This document shows, in pieces, positions 51,151-61,696 of a DNA stretch of 64,000 nucleotides. Numbering within the stretch: position 1 is the stretch's first letter; every line of letters starts with the position of its first letter. Both the position numbers and the translations under genes were made by a program. Under the pieces are notes generated by a model that was not told the DNA's origin, did no database searches, and worked only from the letters and a program-made list of their open reading frames with translations. This DNA is from CAVVYA01 sp963752345. GTDB taxonomy: Bacteria; Pseudomonadota; Alphaproteobacteria; SMXQ01. Location: assembly GCA_963752345.1 (NCBI GenBank), contig CAVVYA010000013.1, forward strand, positions 62,001-126,000, read 5' to 3'.

Positions 51151-53152
51151 GCCGGCACCACAGATCATCGCTGCCGTTCAACCTCGCACGGCAGAATCCC
51201 AGCAGGCCGATTTGCCGGCGCCGGCAGGCCTGACGGCTATTCCAAGCAGCGGCTTCCCGGTGGAAGCCATGCACCTGCTTCACAACGGTCCGCCGATGTA
51301 CATGGCGAGCCTCGACGGCCGGCTTATCTACGCCAATCAGCAATACCGCAGGCTGCAACGGGTGATGGCGGAGAAACGCGCCGGCTTCCTGGCCATCGAT
51401 AGCATGCCGGCGTTTCCCATCACCGAGATCATCCGCGAGATCGCCGCGAGCGGGCGCACCATCCGGCGCGAGGACGTGATCGAAAACACGAGCGAGACCG
51501 AGTTCTTCAGCTCGCAGCATTTTCCGGTGCGCGATGACCGCGGCAGCCTGGTCGCCATCGGCGGCGTCTATCAGAATGCGACCCGCGAGGCTCGCGCCTG
51601 GCTCGAAACGCTGGCGGCACGCGACCGTTTCCGCGACGTGGCGCGGTTGGTGCTGGACTGGGTCTGGGAAACCGATCCGGCGTTCAACTTCACCTATGTG
51701 TCGGCGCGCATCATGGATGTGCTCAAGCTGCATCCACGCCACCTGCAAGGCACGAGCCTGTTCACCCTGGGCCGGTTCAAGGCGGCGGGCGTCACGCCCG
51801 ACGGCCAGATACCCGGTCACGATCAATCCGACGCCAACGCCGCCCCTCTGCCCGACCGCAACATGCGCTCCTCGTTCCGCGATGCGCTGTTCGAAATCGT
51901 CAGCAAAGACGGCGAGGTTCAGTTGTTCCTGATGAGTGGCCTGCCGATGTTCGACGAGCGGACCGGCGCATTCAAGGGCTTCCGCGGCACCGCGCGCGAC
52001 ATCACCGCCGAGATGGAGGTGCGGCGTACGGCGGAGCAGAGTCAAAGACGCCTGGCCGATACCATCGAAAACATCTCCGAGGGACTCGCGCTGCGCGATT
52101 CCCGCAGCCGGCTCAATTTGTGCAATTCGAAGTTCCGCGAAATCTTTCGCGACATCGCCGACGCGGTGACGATCAAGACGCCCTTCGCGCATATCCTCGC
52201 CGCCGCCAGGGACGCGGGCCTGGTGGCGAGCCCCAAGGAAGCGCTCGACCAGTGGATCGCGCAGGCTGCTCCAGGGAGTCGCTTGCCCGCGCCGCTGGAA
52301 ATTCAGCTGTCGGACGGCCGCTGGCTCAAAATCAACGAGAGCCGCAGCACCAAGGGCGGCGTGCTCACCATGCTGAGCGATATCACCGAGATCAAATGCC
52401 GCGAAGAGGCACTGATCGCAGCCAAGCTGGATGCCGAACGCGCCAGTCACTCGAAGGGCGAGTTCCTCGCCAATATGAGCCATGAACTGCGCACGCCGCT
52501 CAATGCCATCATCGGTTTTTCCGAAATCATGCTGACGGAGACCTTCGGTCCGCTCGGCAGCCGCCGCTATCTCGAATACATCAAGGACATCCACGATTCC
52601 AGCCGGCACCTGCTGGGCGTCATCAACGACATTCTCGACATTTCGAAGAACGAGGCCGGCAAGTTGCAGCTCAATGAGGAGGACGTCGACCTCATCGGCG
52701 AAATCCGCAGCACGGCCCGTCTGTTCGCCGAGCAAGCGATGGAGGGCCGGATTGCGCTCAAGCTGGACCTGCCGAAAGCCCTGCCGCGGGTCTGGGCCGA
52801 CGCGCGCAAGATCAAGCAGGTCCTGCTCAATCTCATATCGAACGCCGTCAAGTTCACGCCGGCGGGCGGCACCGTCTCCGTCCGGCTATTTCGGGAGAGT
52901 GCCAGCGGCGACGTCATCGTGGCGATAACCGACACCGGCATCGGCATCGAAGAGAGAGACGTCGAGAAAGTGTTTTCGGCCTTCGGACAGGTGGAAAACA
53001 GCATGAGCCGCCGTCACGAAGGCACCGGCCTCGGACTGCCCCTATCGCTCGCGTTGGTGGAGATCCATGGCGGCAAGATCGCGCTGCAGAGCAAGGTCGG
53101 CGCCGGCACCACCGTCACCGTGCGCCTGCCGGCGAGCCGCGTGCGCGCATAG
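51140..53152 (+). CDS. PAS domain sensor histidine kinase
   Basis: This 670-residue protein has no obvious transmembrane segment. PAS-like regions are visible at about residues 40-150 (GPPMYMASLDGRLIYAN), 160-290 (LVLDWVWETDPAFNFTYVS) and 300-420 (IENISEGLALRDSRSRL). The phosphoacceptor is H448 in FLANMSHELRTPLNAIIGF. The ATP domain has NLISNAVKFTPAGG, TDTGIGIEERD, FSAFGQVE and GTGLGLPLSL. There is no receiver domain, and no response regulator gene is adjacent. The H-box family is that of PleC/DivJ-type kinases. The start overlaps the DUF2336 gene. The signal is unknown. Confidence 0.92.
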   Translation: MTSKPAPQIIAAVQPRTAESQQADLPAPAGLTAIPSSGFPVEAMHLLHNGPPMYMASLDGRLIYANQQYRRLQRVMAEKRAGFLAIDSMPAFPITEIIREIAASGRTIRREDVIENTSETEFFSSQHFPVRDDRGSLVAIGGVYQNATREARAWLETLAARDRFRDVARLVLDWVWETDPAFNFTYVSARIMDVLKLHPRHLQGTSLFTLGRFKAAGVTPDGQIPGHDQSDANAAPLPDRNMRSSFRDALFEIVSKDGEVQLFLMSGLPMFDERTGAFKGFRGTARDITAEMEVRRTAEQSQRRLADTIENISEGLALRDSRSRLNLCNSKFREIFRDIADAVTIKTPFAHILAAARDAGLVASPKEALDQWIAQAAPGSRLPAPLEIQLSDGRWLKINESRSTKGGVLTMLSDITEIKCREEALIAAKLDAERASHSKGEFLANMSHELRTPLNAIIGFSEIMLTETFGPLGSRRYLEYIKDIHDSSRHLLGVINDILDISKNEAGKLQLNEEDVDLIGEIRSTARLFAEQAMEGRIALKLDLPKALPRVWADARKIKQVLLNLISNAVKFTPAGGTVSVRLFRESASGDVIVAITDTGIGIEERDVEKVFSAFGQVENSMSRRHEGTGLGLPLSLALVEIHGGKIALQSKVGAGTTVTVRLPASRVRA

Positions 53153-53321
53153 CGCCGCAGGCAGAGGATTTCATCGCAGAATTATGCTAGGCTCGAGCCA
53201 TCGCCAGTTCTGGCGAGGGGGGTTCGCATAGAGAGACCTCGCGGCCCGTAGCCTGGCCGACGTCGTCCGCATTTCGTCTGATCCGTTTAACGCGTCTCAG
53301 TTCGCAATGTTGGGGGAAACC

Positions 53322-53901
53322 ATGACTTTCACGAAGCTCGCCGCGGGACTGGTTCTCGCGCTGGTTCTCGTCGCGTGCGCGGGCGTCAATTTTGTCAAGC
53401 CAGCGGACAACCAGCTGGTGTTCGGCTCGACCACGAAGAGCCAGGTCGTCGCCATGATTGGCCGCGAGCCCAACGGCAAGGGCCAGAAGGTCTCGAATGG
53501 CGAGACCGTTGAGATCATCTCCTACGCCTACGCCAATGTCGGCAGTGGCGCGGTGTTCGAGAGGCGTAACCGCCGCGCGCGCCCTGGGCTTTTATTTCCA
53601 CAATGACCGGCTGGTCGGGACGGAATTCACCAGTTCGTTCCACGAGGGCCATACCTACTACGATCCGGAGAAGGCGAAATCCATCAAGAAGGGCATGGGC
53701 CGCGCCGAGGTGGTGACGCTGCTCGGGCCGGCAGGCGGGGAGTATCGCTTTCCGCTGATCGCCGACACCAAGGGCAAGGCGCTCGTCTATGTCTTCACGC
53801 AGACCAAGGGATTCTCCTCCCAGCAGAACGTCCTGGTCGTCGAGTTGGACGATGCCGGCACGGTGCAGAAGTCCGACTTTACGCAGGTCGGCCATCTGTA
53901 G
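53322..53901 (+). CDS. OmlA/SmpA-like lipoprotein (one frameshift)
   Basis: The N-terminus MTFTKLAAGLVLALVLVACAGV is a lipoprotein signal with the lipobox LVAC, so it should be anchored to a membrane. The mature part has LVFGSTTKSQVVAMIGREP and a second copy-like segment KSIKKGMGRAEVVTLLGPAGG. Both resemble the SmpA/OmlA (BamE-type) repeat. At about 53563 an extra A (GAGAGGCG) breaks the frame. Removing it gives FEGVTAARALGFYFHNDRLVGTEF. GGGGGAAA lies just upstream of the ATG. The role is inferred to be in the envelope. Confidence 0.75.
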
Positions 53902-53967
53902 GTCACGCGCGGCGGGCTGACGGATGCCTGAGCCGCCCGAGTACGCCACGCCGCGTAGAGAGGGACC

Positions 53968-55668
53968 ATGAGCGACACGGCTTCGAACCGCTACAATTCT
54001 TGGCTGATCATCGCGATCGGCTTGCTGCAGGGCTGCGCGCTGGGCGGGCTGGTCTGGTTGGAACCATCGACCACTTCACAGCCTTGGCTTCAGTATTCTC
54101 TCTGGGGGTGGGCGCTGCTCGTGCCGCCCACCGCGCAATGGCTGATCGCACACCGACGGCAGCGGGGATACTGGGTTCTGCTCGTGGTTGTCGCCGCGGC
54201 TGTCCCGGCCGTGTGTTGGGAGCCGCGGAGCGCCGTCCTGGCGGAATTGCACGATCAGGGATCGAGTACCCTGTTTGTCGGCGGAATTCTCGCTTGGGCG
54301 GCGCTGGTGTCGCTCGCGAGCGCCCTATTGCGGGGCGGCGGCGTGCGCGACTATCCCAGCCTCTTTCGCCTGACCTGCCGGACGCTGCTCATGCCGGCAG
54401 GCGCCCTGCTCTTCACACTGATGTTCGTGCTGCTGCTCTGGCTGTGGGCCGCGCTGTTCAATGTCATCGGCATTACGTTCTTCCAGACGCTATTCCGCAG
54501 TGATTGGTTCATCTGGCCCGTCCACGGCATCGCGTTCGCCATCGCCACGGCGATCCTGATCGATCGGCCGGCGCTGGTGGACGGCGTGCGCCGCGCCGGC
54601 ACAGCGATCGCGGCGGCTCTGCTGCCTGTCATTGTCATCATCCATCTGCTCTTTCTCGGCGGCCTGGTGGTGGTCAGTTTGGACATGCTGTGGGCGACAC
54701 GACACGCAACGCCGCTGGTATTGATGCTCTTGATCGTGTTCCTCATTCTGCTCAATGGCGCGCATGAGGAAGGCACGAAGCTCGACTGCCTGCCGCGCCT
54801 CGCAGCGGGCTTCGTTCGGTTGGCGATTCTGCTATCGCCCATTTACGTCGCCATCGCCGCCTATTCCCTGTGGCTGCGTGTCGCGCAATATGGCTGGTCG
54901 CCGGACCGGGTCGTCAGCGCCTGCGTCATAACTTTCATCGGCTTGCTGGTGCTGGCCTACGTCGTCCAGACGGCGCGCAAGCCCCTGTTTACCCTGCCGC
55001 GGCTCGCCATGGCCAACGCGGGCGCGTTGGCCGCCTTGGTGATCGTCGGCATCGCGGTGAATTCGCCCTTGCTGTCGCCCAAGCGCATCGCCGCGGCGAG
55101 TCAGGAGCACCGGATCTTATCAGGCGACACGCCCACGCCCAGCGATTGGGACAATCTCGCCTTCAATCTCGGGCGCTATGGCCGGGACGCGCTGAGCCGC
55201 TTGGCCGCGGGCGCGCGAGACGACGAAACGCGCAAAGCGGCAACAGCCGCGTTGGCGGTCTCGCCGCATGACCGCTACGCCTACGGGCGGTCGAACGCCG
55301 CTCCCCAGGCGAAGAACTTCTCGGTCATTCCCGGCGATCTCCCGCCGCCGACCGAATTGGTCGAAGCCTTGCGCACGCGCTTGGCCTGGTCGGTATCAAG
55401 CTGCAGAGACACCTGCAAGCTTCTGGCTATCGACATCACGAGAGACGGCGAGGCCGAAATGGTCCTGGTCGACGGCAATCTTCCTGTCTATCGCCGACAA
55501 GAGGACCGTTGGATTTATTTCGGCAGACTGGCCAAGCCGGACGACCTGCCGGCATTCGGCCCTGAGCGATCGGGCCTTACCGCCGGCTTGCGCGACGGTA
55601 GAGCCAAGACCGTGCCCGCCGAATGGCTCGATGTCGAGGTCGACGGCGTACGATTGCGCCTGAAGTAG
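53968..55668 (+). CDS. DUF4153 family membrane protein
   Basis: This 566-residue protein has about ten hydrophobic segments between residues 10 and 380, followed by a soluble C-terminal part of about 180 residues. The motif LRVAQYGWSPDRV near residue 305 is the hallmark of DUF4153. The function is unknown. It is 66 bases after the OmlA-like lipoprotein gene on the same strand and is convergent with pgk, 6 bases from its stop. The frame is intact. Confidence 0.85.
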   Translation: MSDTASNRYNSWLIIAIGLLQGCALGGLVWLEPSTTSQPWLQYSLWGWALLVPPTAQWLIAHRRQRGYWVLLVVVAAAVPAVCWEPRSAVLAELHDQGSSTLFVGGILAWAALVSLASALLRGGGVRDYPSLFRLTCRTLLMPAGALLFTLMFVLLLWLWAALFNVIGITFFQTLFRSDWFIWPVHGIAFAIATAILIDRPALVDGVRRAGTAIAAALLPVIVIIHLLFLGGLVVVSLDMLWATRHATPLVLMLLIVFLILLNGAHEEGTKLDCLPRLAAGFVRLAILLSPIYVAIAAYSLWLRVAQYGWSPDRVVSACVITFIGLLVLAYVVQTARKPLFTLPRLAMANAGALAALVIVGIAVNSPLLSPKRIAAASQEHRILSGDTPTPSDWDNLAFNLGRYGRDALSRLAAGARDDETRKAATAALAVSPHDRYAYGRSNAAPQAKNFSVIPGDLPPPTELVEALRTRLAWSVSSCRDTCKLLAIDITRDGEAEMVLVDGNLPVYRRQEDRWIYFGRLAKPDDLPAFGPERSGLTAGLRDGRAKTVPAEWLDVEVDGVRLRLK

Positions 55669-55674
55669 CAGCGC

Positions 55675-56877
55675 TTACTTCCGCGCCGCCTTCTCCAGCG
55701 CGACCACGCCGGGCAGTTCCTTGCCTTCGAGCCATTCGAGGAAGGCGCCGCCCGCGGTCGAGACGTAGGAGAACTGCTCGAGCACGCCGGCATGGGCCAG
55801 CGCGGCGACGGTGTCGCCGCCGCCGGCGACGCTGAGAAGCTTGCCCTGGCGCGTCAGGCTGGCAACGATTTGTGCGACCGCGTTGGTGCCCTGATCGAAC
55901 GGTGCGAGTTCGAATGCGCCGAGCGGGCCATTCCACACCACGGTGCGGGCATTGACGAACAGCGAGTCGAGCTGCTCGACCGTGACCGGGCCGACGTCGA
56001 GGATCATGGCATCCGCGGGCACTTTATCGACCGGCACGACCTGATGCGGCGCATTGGCCTTGAACTCGCGCGCCACCACCGCGTCGATCGGCAGCACGAT
56101 CTCGCAGCCGTTTCCTTTCGCGGTTTCGACGATGTCGCGCGCGGTGCCGGCGAGATCGCGCTCGCACAGGGATTTGCCGACCTCGATGCCCTGCGCGAAC
56201 AGGAAGGTGTTGGCCATGCCGCCGCCGATCACCAGCTTGTCGACCTTGCGCGTCAGGTTGCCGAGCAGGTCGAGCTTGGTCGAGACCTTGGCGCCGCCGA
56301 TCACCGCGACGAGCGGCTTCTTCGGATTCTCCAGCGCATTGCCGAGCGCCTCGAGCTCCGCCTGCATCAGGCGGCCGGCATAGGCCGGCAACAGAGCGGC
56401 GAGTGCCGCGATCGAGGCGTGCGCCCGATGCGCCGCCGAGAAGGCGTCGTTGACGTAAATGTCGCCGAGCCTGGCCAGCCGGGCGGCGAAATCCTCGTCA
56501 TTGGCTTCTTCAGCGCGATGGAAGCGCAGGTTTTCCATCAGCGCCAGCTCGCCCGGCTGGAGCTTGGCCACGACGGCCTCCGCCGCGGGCCCGACGCAAT
56601 CCGGTGCAAAATGCACCGTGCGTCCGAGCACCTGGGACAAAGGCTCGACCAACGGTTGGAGCGACAGCTTCGGATCGGGCCCTTTGGGCCGGCCGAAGTG
56701 GGAGAGGAGGACGATCTTCGCGCCCTTCTCCGCCAGCTCCTTCAGGGTCGGCGTCAGCCGCTCGACGCGGGTCAGGTCGGTGACCTTGCCGTCCTTCATC
56801 GGGACATTGAGGTCGACGCGCACGATGACGCGTTTGCCGGCGACGTCGGCTTGATCGATCGTCTTGAACTTGGGCAC
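55675..56877 (-). CDS. pgk: Phosphoglycerate kinase
   Basis: This 400-residue enzyme transfers phosphate between 1,3-bisphosphoglycerate and ADP. It shows VIVRVDLNVPMKDGKV, LLSHFGRPKGPDPKLSL, NLRFHRAEEAND, VNDAFSAAHRAHAS, AVIGGAKVSTKLDLL, GPLGAFE and GGGDTVAALAHAG, which cover the substrate and nucleotide sites. The frame is intact. It is the last gene of tkt-gap-pgk on the minus strand and starts 26 bases after gap. Confidence 0.97.
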   Translation of the reverse strand: MPKFKTIDQADVAGKRVIVRVDLNVPMKDGKVTDLTRVERLTPTLKELAEKGAKIVLLSHFGRPKGPDPKLSLQPLVEPLSQVLGRTVHFAPDCVGPAAEAVVAKLQPGELALMENLRFHRAEEANDEDFAARLARLGDIYVNDAFSAAHRAHASIAALAALLPAYAGRLMQAELEALGNALENPKKPLVAVIGGAKVSTKLDLLGNLTRKVDKLVIGGGMANTFLFAQGIEVGKSLCERDLAGTARDIVETAKGNGCEIVLPIDAVVAREFKANAPHQVVPVDKVPADAMILDVGPVTVEQLDSLFVNARTVVWNGPLGAFELAPFDQGTNAVAQIVASLTRQGKLLSVAGGGDTVAALAHAGVLEQFSYVSTAGGAFLEWLEGKELPGVVALEKAARK

Positions 56878-56903
56878 GGGCTACGTCCGCTGTCTCGTGT
56901 GTC

Positions 56904-57914
<1,011 letters not shown>

Positions 57915-57958
57915 GTCTTCCTCCGATTATTCGCGAATGGTGATTGATTACCGCGTTG

Positions 57959-59941
57959 TCAGGCCTTCAAGCGCTGACGCGCCGCCTGGACCGCAGCTTC
58001 GGCGGTGATGCCGAAATGCCTATAGAGATCTTCGACCGGCGCCGAGGCGCCGAAGCTCTTCATGCCGATCATGGCGCCGTCCGGGCCGATATAACGCTCC
58101 CAGCCGAAACCGCTGGCGGCCTCGATGGCGACGCGCACCGTGCCGTCGCCGAGCACGCTCTTGCGGTAATCGGCCGGCTGCGCTTCGAATAGCTCCCACG
58201 ACGGCAGCGAGACCACGGCAGCGCCGATCCCGTCGGCCTGCAGCTTGCCGCGCGCATCGAGCGCGATCTGCACTTCCGAGCCGGTGGCGAGCAGCGTGAC
58301 GCGGCGCTTGCCGTCGGCTTCGGCCAGCACATAGCCGCCGCGGGCACAGAGGTTTTCATCGTTGGGGGTCGTGCGCACTGGAGAAACATTTTGTCGCGTC
58401 AGAACAACGATGGACGGGCGACTCCGTTCCTTGAGCGCGATCTGCCAGCACTCGGCGGTCTCGACCGCGTCGGCCGGCCGCAGCACCAGCAGATTGGGAA
58501 TCGCGCGCAACGCCGCCAGATGCTCGACCGGCTGATGGGTCGGTCCGTCTTCGCCGAGCCCGATCGAATCGTGGCTCATGACATAGATGACGCGCAGACC
58601 CATGAGGGCCGAGAGGCGAATCGAGGGGCGGCAGTAGTCGGTGAACACCAGGAAGGTGCCGCCGTAAGGGATAATGCCGCCGTGCAGCGCCATGCCGTTC
58701 ATCGCCGCCGCCATGCCGTGCTCGCGCACGCCGTAATGGATATAGCGGCCGGAGAAATCGTCCGGCGTGACGACGGCCTCGACCTTGGTCTTGGTGTTGT
58801 TCGAGCCGGTCAGGTCGGCCGAGCCGCCGATCATCTCGGGCACCTGGGCGGTGACGACTTCGAGAATTTCCTGCGAGGCCTTGCGCGTCGCCCAGGTCGG
58901 CGGCTTCTCGGCGAGCTTGCGCTTGTAGTCGGTGAAGACCTGATCGAAGCCCTTGGGCAATTCGCCCTTTATCAGCCGTTCGAATTCGCCGCGCTTCGCG
59001 CCGTCGAGTTTGCCAAGGCGGGCTTCCCATTCGCGCCGCGCCGAAGCGCCGCGCGAACCGGCCTGACGCCACGCCGAGAGGATGTTGTCCGGCACGAAAA
59101 ACGGCTCGTGCGACCAGCCGAGCTTGCCGCGCGCCGCGGCGACTTCCTCAGGCCCGAGCGCCGCGCCGTGGGTCGCGGCGGTGCCGGCCTTCTTCGGCGC
59201 GCCGTAGCCGATGATGGTACGGCAGGCGATGAGCGACGGCCGGTCCGTGGTCTTCGCCTTGACGATGGCGGCGGCGACCGCTTCCGGATCGTGGCCGTCG
59301 ACCGCGGCGGTATCCCAGCCCGACGCCTTGAAGCGCAAGATCTGGTCGTCCGATACCGACAGCGACGTCGGACCATCGATCGAGATCTGGTTGTCGTCGA
59401 ACAGCACGATGAGCTTGCCGAGCTTGAGGTGGCCGGCGAGCGAGATCGCCTCGTGGCTGATGCCTTCCATCAGGCAGCCGTCGCCGGCGATGACGTAGGT
59501 ATAGTGATCGACCACGTCCTTGCCGAAGCGCGCGGTCAGCAGCTTTTCCGCGAGCGCCATGCCGACCGCATTGCCGAGCCCCTGGCCGAGCGGCCCGGTG
59601 GTGGTCTCGATGCCCAGGGCGTGGCCGTATTCCGGATGGCCGGCGGTCTTCGAGCCGAGCTGGCGAAAGCGCTTGATCTCCGCCATCGTCATGTCCGGAT
59701 AGCCGGTGAGATGGAGCAGCGAGTAGAGCAGCATGGAACCGTGGCCGGCCGACAGCACGAAGCGGTCGCGGTCGGGCCAGGCCGGGTTCGTCGGGTCGAA
59801 TTTGAGGAAGCGGGTGAACAGGACGGTCGCCACGTCGGCCATGCCCATGGGCATACCCGGATGGCCGGAGTTGGCCGCCTCGACCGCGTCCATCGCCAAA
59901 ACCCGGATGGCATTCGCCATCTCCTGGTGCGTGGCGCCCAA
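57959..59941 (-). CDS. tkt: Transketolase
   Basis: This thiamine-dependent enzyme moves two-carbon units in the pentose phosphate pathway. I chose the TTG at 59941 because AAGGTGAGG lies just upstream and the protein then begins MGATHQEMANAIRVLAMDAVEAANSGHPG, as in the family (quoted in part). An upstream TTG at 60031 would add 30 unconserved residues. Conserved parts include GDGCLMEGISHEA (thiamine motif), DDNQISIDGPT and GGSADLTGSN. The length is 660 residues. The frame is intact. It heads tkt-gap-pgk and is divergent from the sigma-factor gene. Confidence 0.95.
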   Translation of the reverse strand: MGATHQEMANAIRVLAMDAVEAANSGHPGMPMGMADVATVLFTRFLKFDPTNPAWPDRDRFVLSAGHGSMLLYSLLHLTGYPDMTMAEIKRFRQLGSKTAGHPEYGHALGIETTTGPLGQGLGNAVGMALAEKLLTARFGKDVVDHYTYVIAGDGCLMEGISHEAISLAGHLKLGKLIVLFDDNQISIDGPTSLSVSDDQILRFKASGWDTAAVDGHDPEAVAAAIVKAKTTDRPSLIACRTIIGYGAPKKAGTAATHGAALGPEEVAAARGKLGWSHEPFFVPDNILSAWRQAGSRGASARREWEARLGKLDGAKRGEFERLIKGELPKGFDQVFTDYKRKLAEKPPTWATRKASQEILEVVTAQVPEMIGGSADLTGSNNTKTKVEAVVTPDDFSGRYIHYGVREHGMAAAMNGMALHGGIIPYGGTFLVFTDYCRPSIRLSALMGLRVIYVMSHDSIGLGEDGPTHQPVEHLAALRAIPNLLVLRPADAVETAECWQIALKERSRPSIVVLTRQNVSPVRTTPNDENLCARGGYVLAEADGKRRVTLLATGSEVQIALDARGKLQADGIGAAVVSLPSWELFEAQPADYRKSVLGDGTVRVAIEAASGFGWERYIGPDGAMIGMKSFGASAPVEDLYRHFGITAEAAVQAARQRLKA

Positions 59942-60300
59942 GACCTCACCTTCCGGCAAAACTTCCTCCTCGAGACACGCTGATGGGCCCAATTCCGACG
60001 GCGGGCCCGAAGGCCGCCCGAAATCCGCCAAGGGGCCGAAAAGAGAGTCGGTTCATAAGGCACGGACGGCGGTCCTGGCAATGGGCGAATTGGGAAAAGA
60101 ACCAGCCACTTGCCCGTACGGCCAATCCGACCGGGGCGATCCCACGTAGAAACCAAACCAAGGCACAGAAGGCCGTGATGTCCTATACCGACGCCCTTTC
60201 GCCAATCGTGCCGTTTGGTTCGGCCCGCCGAGCCCCCCGGAAACCTGCCCGGGGCGGCGTCAGGCGGGTTGTGGGATCGGCCGGCATCGCTTTAGATAGG

Positions 60301-60883
60301 ATGATGAGCAGGTCAGACGGGGGAACGCGGCTCGAGGCCGCAGAGCTGACCGCACTGGTCCAGGCGATTGCGCGGGACCGGGACAGGGCGGCCTTTGCCG
60401 CGCTGTTCGGCCATTTCGCGCCCCGGCTGAAGACCTACGTCATGCGCCTGGGGGCCAGTGCCGCCACGGCGGACGAATTGGTTCAGGAGACCATGTTGAC
60501 CTTGTGGCGCCGCGCCGACAGCTTCGACCCGCGGCAGGCGAATGCCAGCACCTGGATTTTCACCATCGCCCGCAACAAACGGATCGACGCCCTGCGGCGC
60601 GAGAACCGGCCGGAGCTCGACCCGAGCGACCCGGCGTTCGCCGTGCGCCCCGGTTGCCGCAGCCGACGAGGCGATGGCCGCGAGCGAGAGCGAACAGATG
60701 CTGCGCCAGGCCATCACGCAACTGCCCCAGGAGCAGGCCGACCTGCTGCGCATCTGCTACTACGGCGACAAGTCGCACCGCCAGATCGCGCTCGAGCTCG
60801 GCTTGCCGCTCGGCACCGTGAAATCGCGCCTGCGCCTTGCGCTGGGCCGGTTGCGGCTCGCGCTCAAGGACAGCGTATTATGA
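60301..60883 (+). CDS. rpoE: ECF sigma factor, RpoE/ChrR type (one frameshift)
   Basis: Region 2 is clear in FAALFGHFAPRLKTYVMRLG, ETMLTLWRRADSFDPRQANASTWIFTIARNKRIDALRRE (in part). Region 4 is clear in YYGDKSHRQIALELGLPLGTVKSRLRLAL (partial), which closely resembles the singlet-oxygen sigma factor RpoE of Rhodobacter sphaeroides. At about 60651 an extra C (GTGCGCCCCG) breaks the frame. Removing it gives APVAAADEAMAASESEQML. I prefer the ATG at 60301 by alignment. An ATG at 60178 has a better AAGG site but adds 41 residues of unusual codon use. The stop overlaps chrR as ATGA. Confidence 0.88.
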
Positions 60884-61584
60884 GCGCCGCCATGGCCTAT
60901 CGGCCGCAGCATCATCCCGACGAGAGCGTGCTGATGGACTTCGCCGCCGGTGCCGCGCGCGAGGCCGGCGCGGTGCTGATCGCCACCCACCTGGCGCTGT
61001 GCCCGTGCTGCCGCGACATGGTCAAGAAGCTGGAAAGCCTGGGCGGCGCGCTGATCGAGGACCTGCCGCCGAGCGCGCTGGCGCCGCGCAGTCTGGAAGC
61101 CGTGATGGCGCGGCTCGACGAGCCGGTTGCGGCGGCCAACCAGCGCCCGCGTCCGGGCCCGCGCGCCACGGCAATGGCCGGCGCACCGTCCGGCGTACCG
61201 AACCCATTGCGCGATTATCTCGGCGCCGAGCTGGCGGCGCTGGCCTGGCGCAAGATCGGACCGGGCGTCGCGCAGGTCGACGTGCCGGTGGCGAGCGCGA
61301 GCAACGGTGCCCGCGAACGGATGCGGCTGCTGCGGATCGGGGCAGGTTCGGCGATCCCGCGCCACACCCATCGCGGCACGGAAATGGTCCTGGTGCTGTC
61401 CGGCGGCTTCCGCGACCGTGGCGAACGGTTCCTGCGCGGCGATTTCGCCATGTCGGACCAGCATGTGGATCATCAGCCGGTCGTCGACGAGGATTCCGAC
61501 TGCGTCTGCCTGTCGGTGACCGACGGGCCGCTGCGCTTCACCGGCCCGCTCGGCCGCATCCTCAACCTCTTCGTGCGCTTCTGA
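60880..61584 (+). CDS. chrR: ChrR family zinc-binding anti-sigma factor with cupin domain
   Basis: This 234-residue protein holds the sigma factor inactive until singlet oxygen or organic hydroperoxides destroy the complex, as known for R. sphaeroides ChrR. The zinc-binding anti-sigma motif HxxxCxxC is at H37, C41, C44 (THLALCPCC), with a further histidine pair at 11-12. The C-terminal cupin has HTHRGTEMVLVLSG and DQHVDHQP with the expected metal ligands. It is translationally coupled to rpoE. The frame is intact. Confidence 0.92.
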   Translation: MSAAMAYRPQHHPDESVLMDFAAGAAREAGAVLIATHLALCPCCRDMVKKLESLGGALIEDLPPSALAPRSLEAVMARLDEPVAAANQRPRPGPRATAMAGAPSGVPNPLRDYLGAELAALAWRKIGPGVAQVDVPVASASNGARERMRLLRIGAGSAIPRHTHRGTEMVLVLSGGFRDRGERFLRGDFAMSDQHVDHQPVVDEDSDCVCLSVTDGPLRFTGPLGRILNLFVRF

Positions 61585-61696
61585 GCCGCCTGACGAACGG
61601 CACATTCCCGTTGCGCCAGCAGGCGGGCGGATCGTAAACCTAGCTGACCGGCGGATTCGCCGCTCCCTTCCGCAAAAATCCTGTCGTCAGCAAGGC

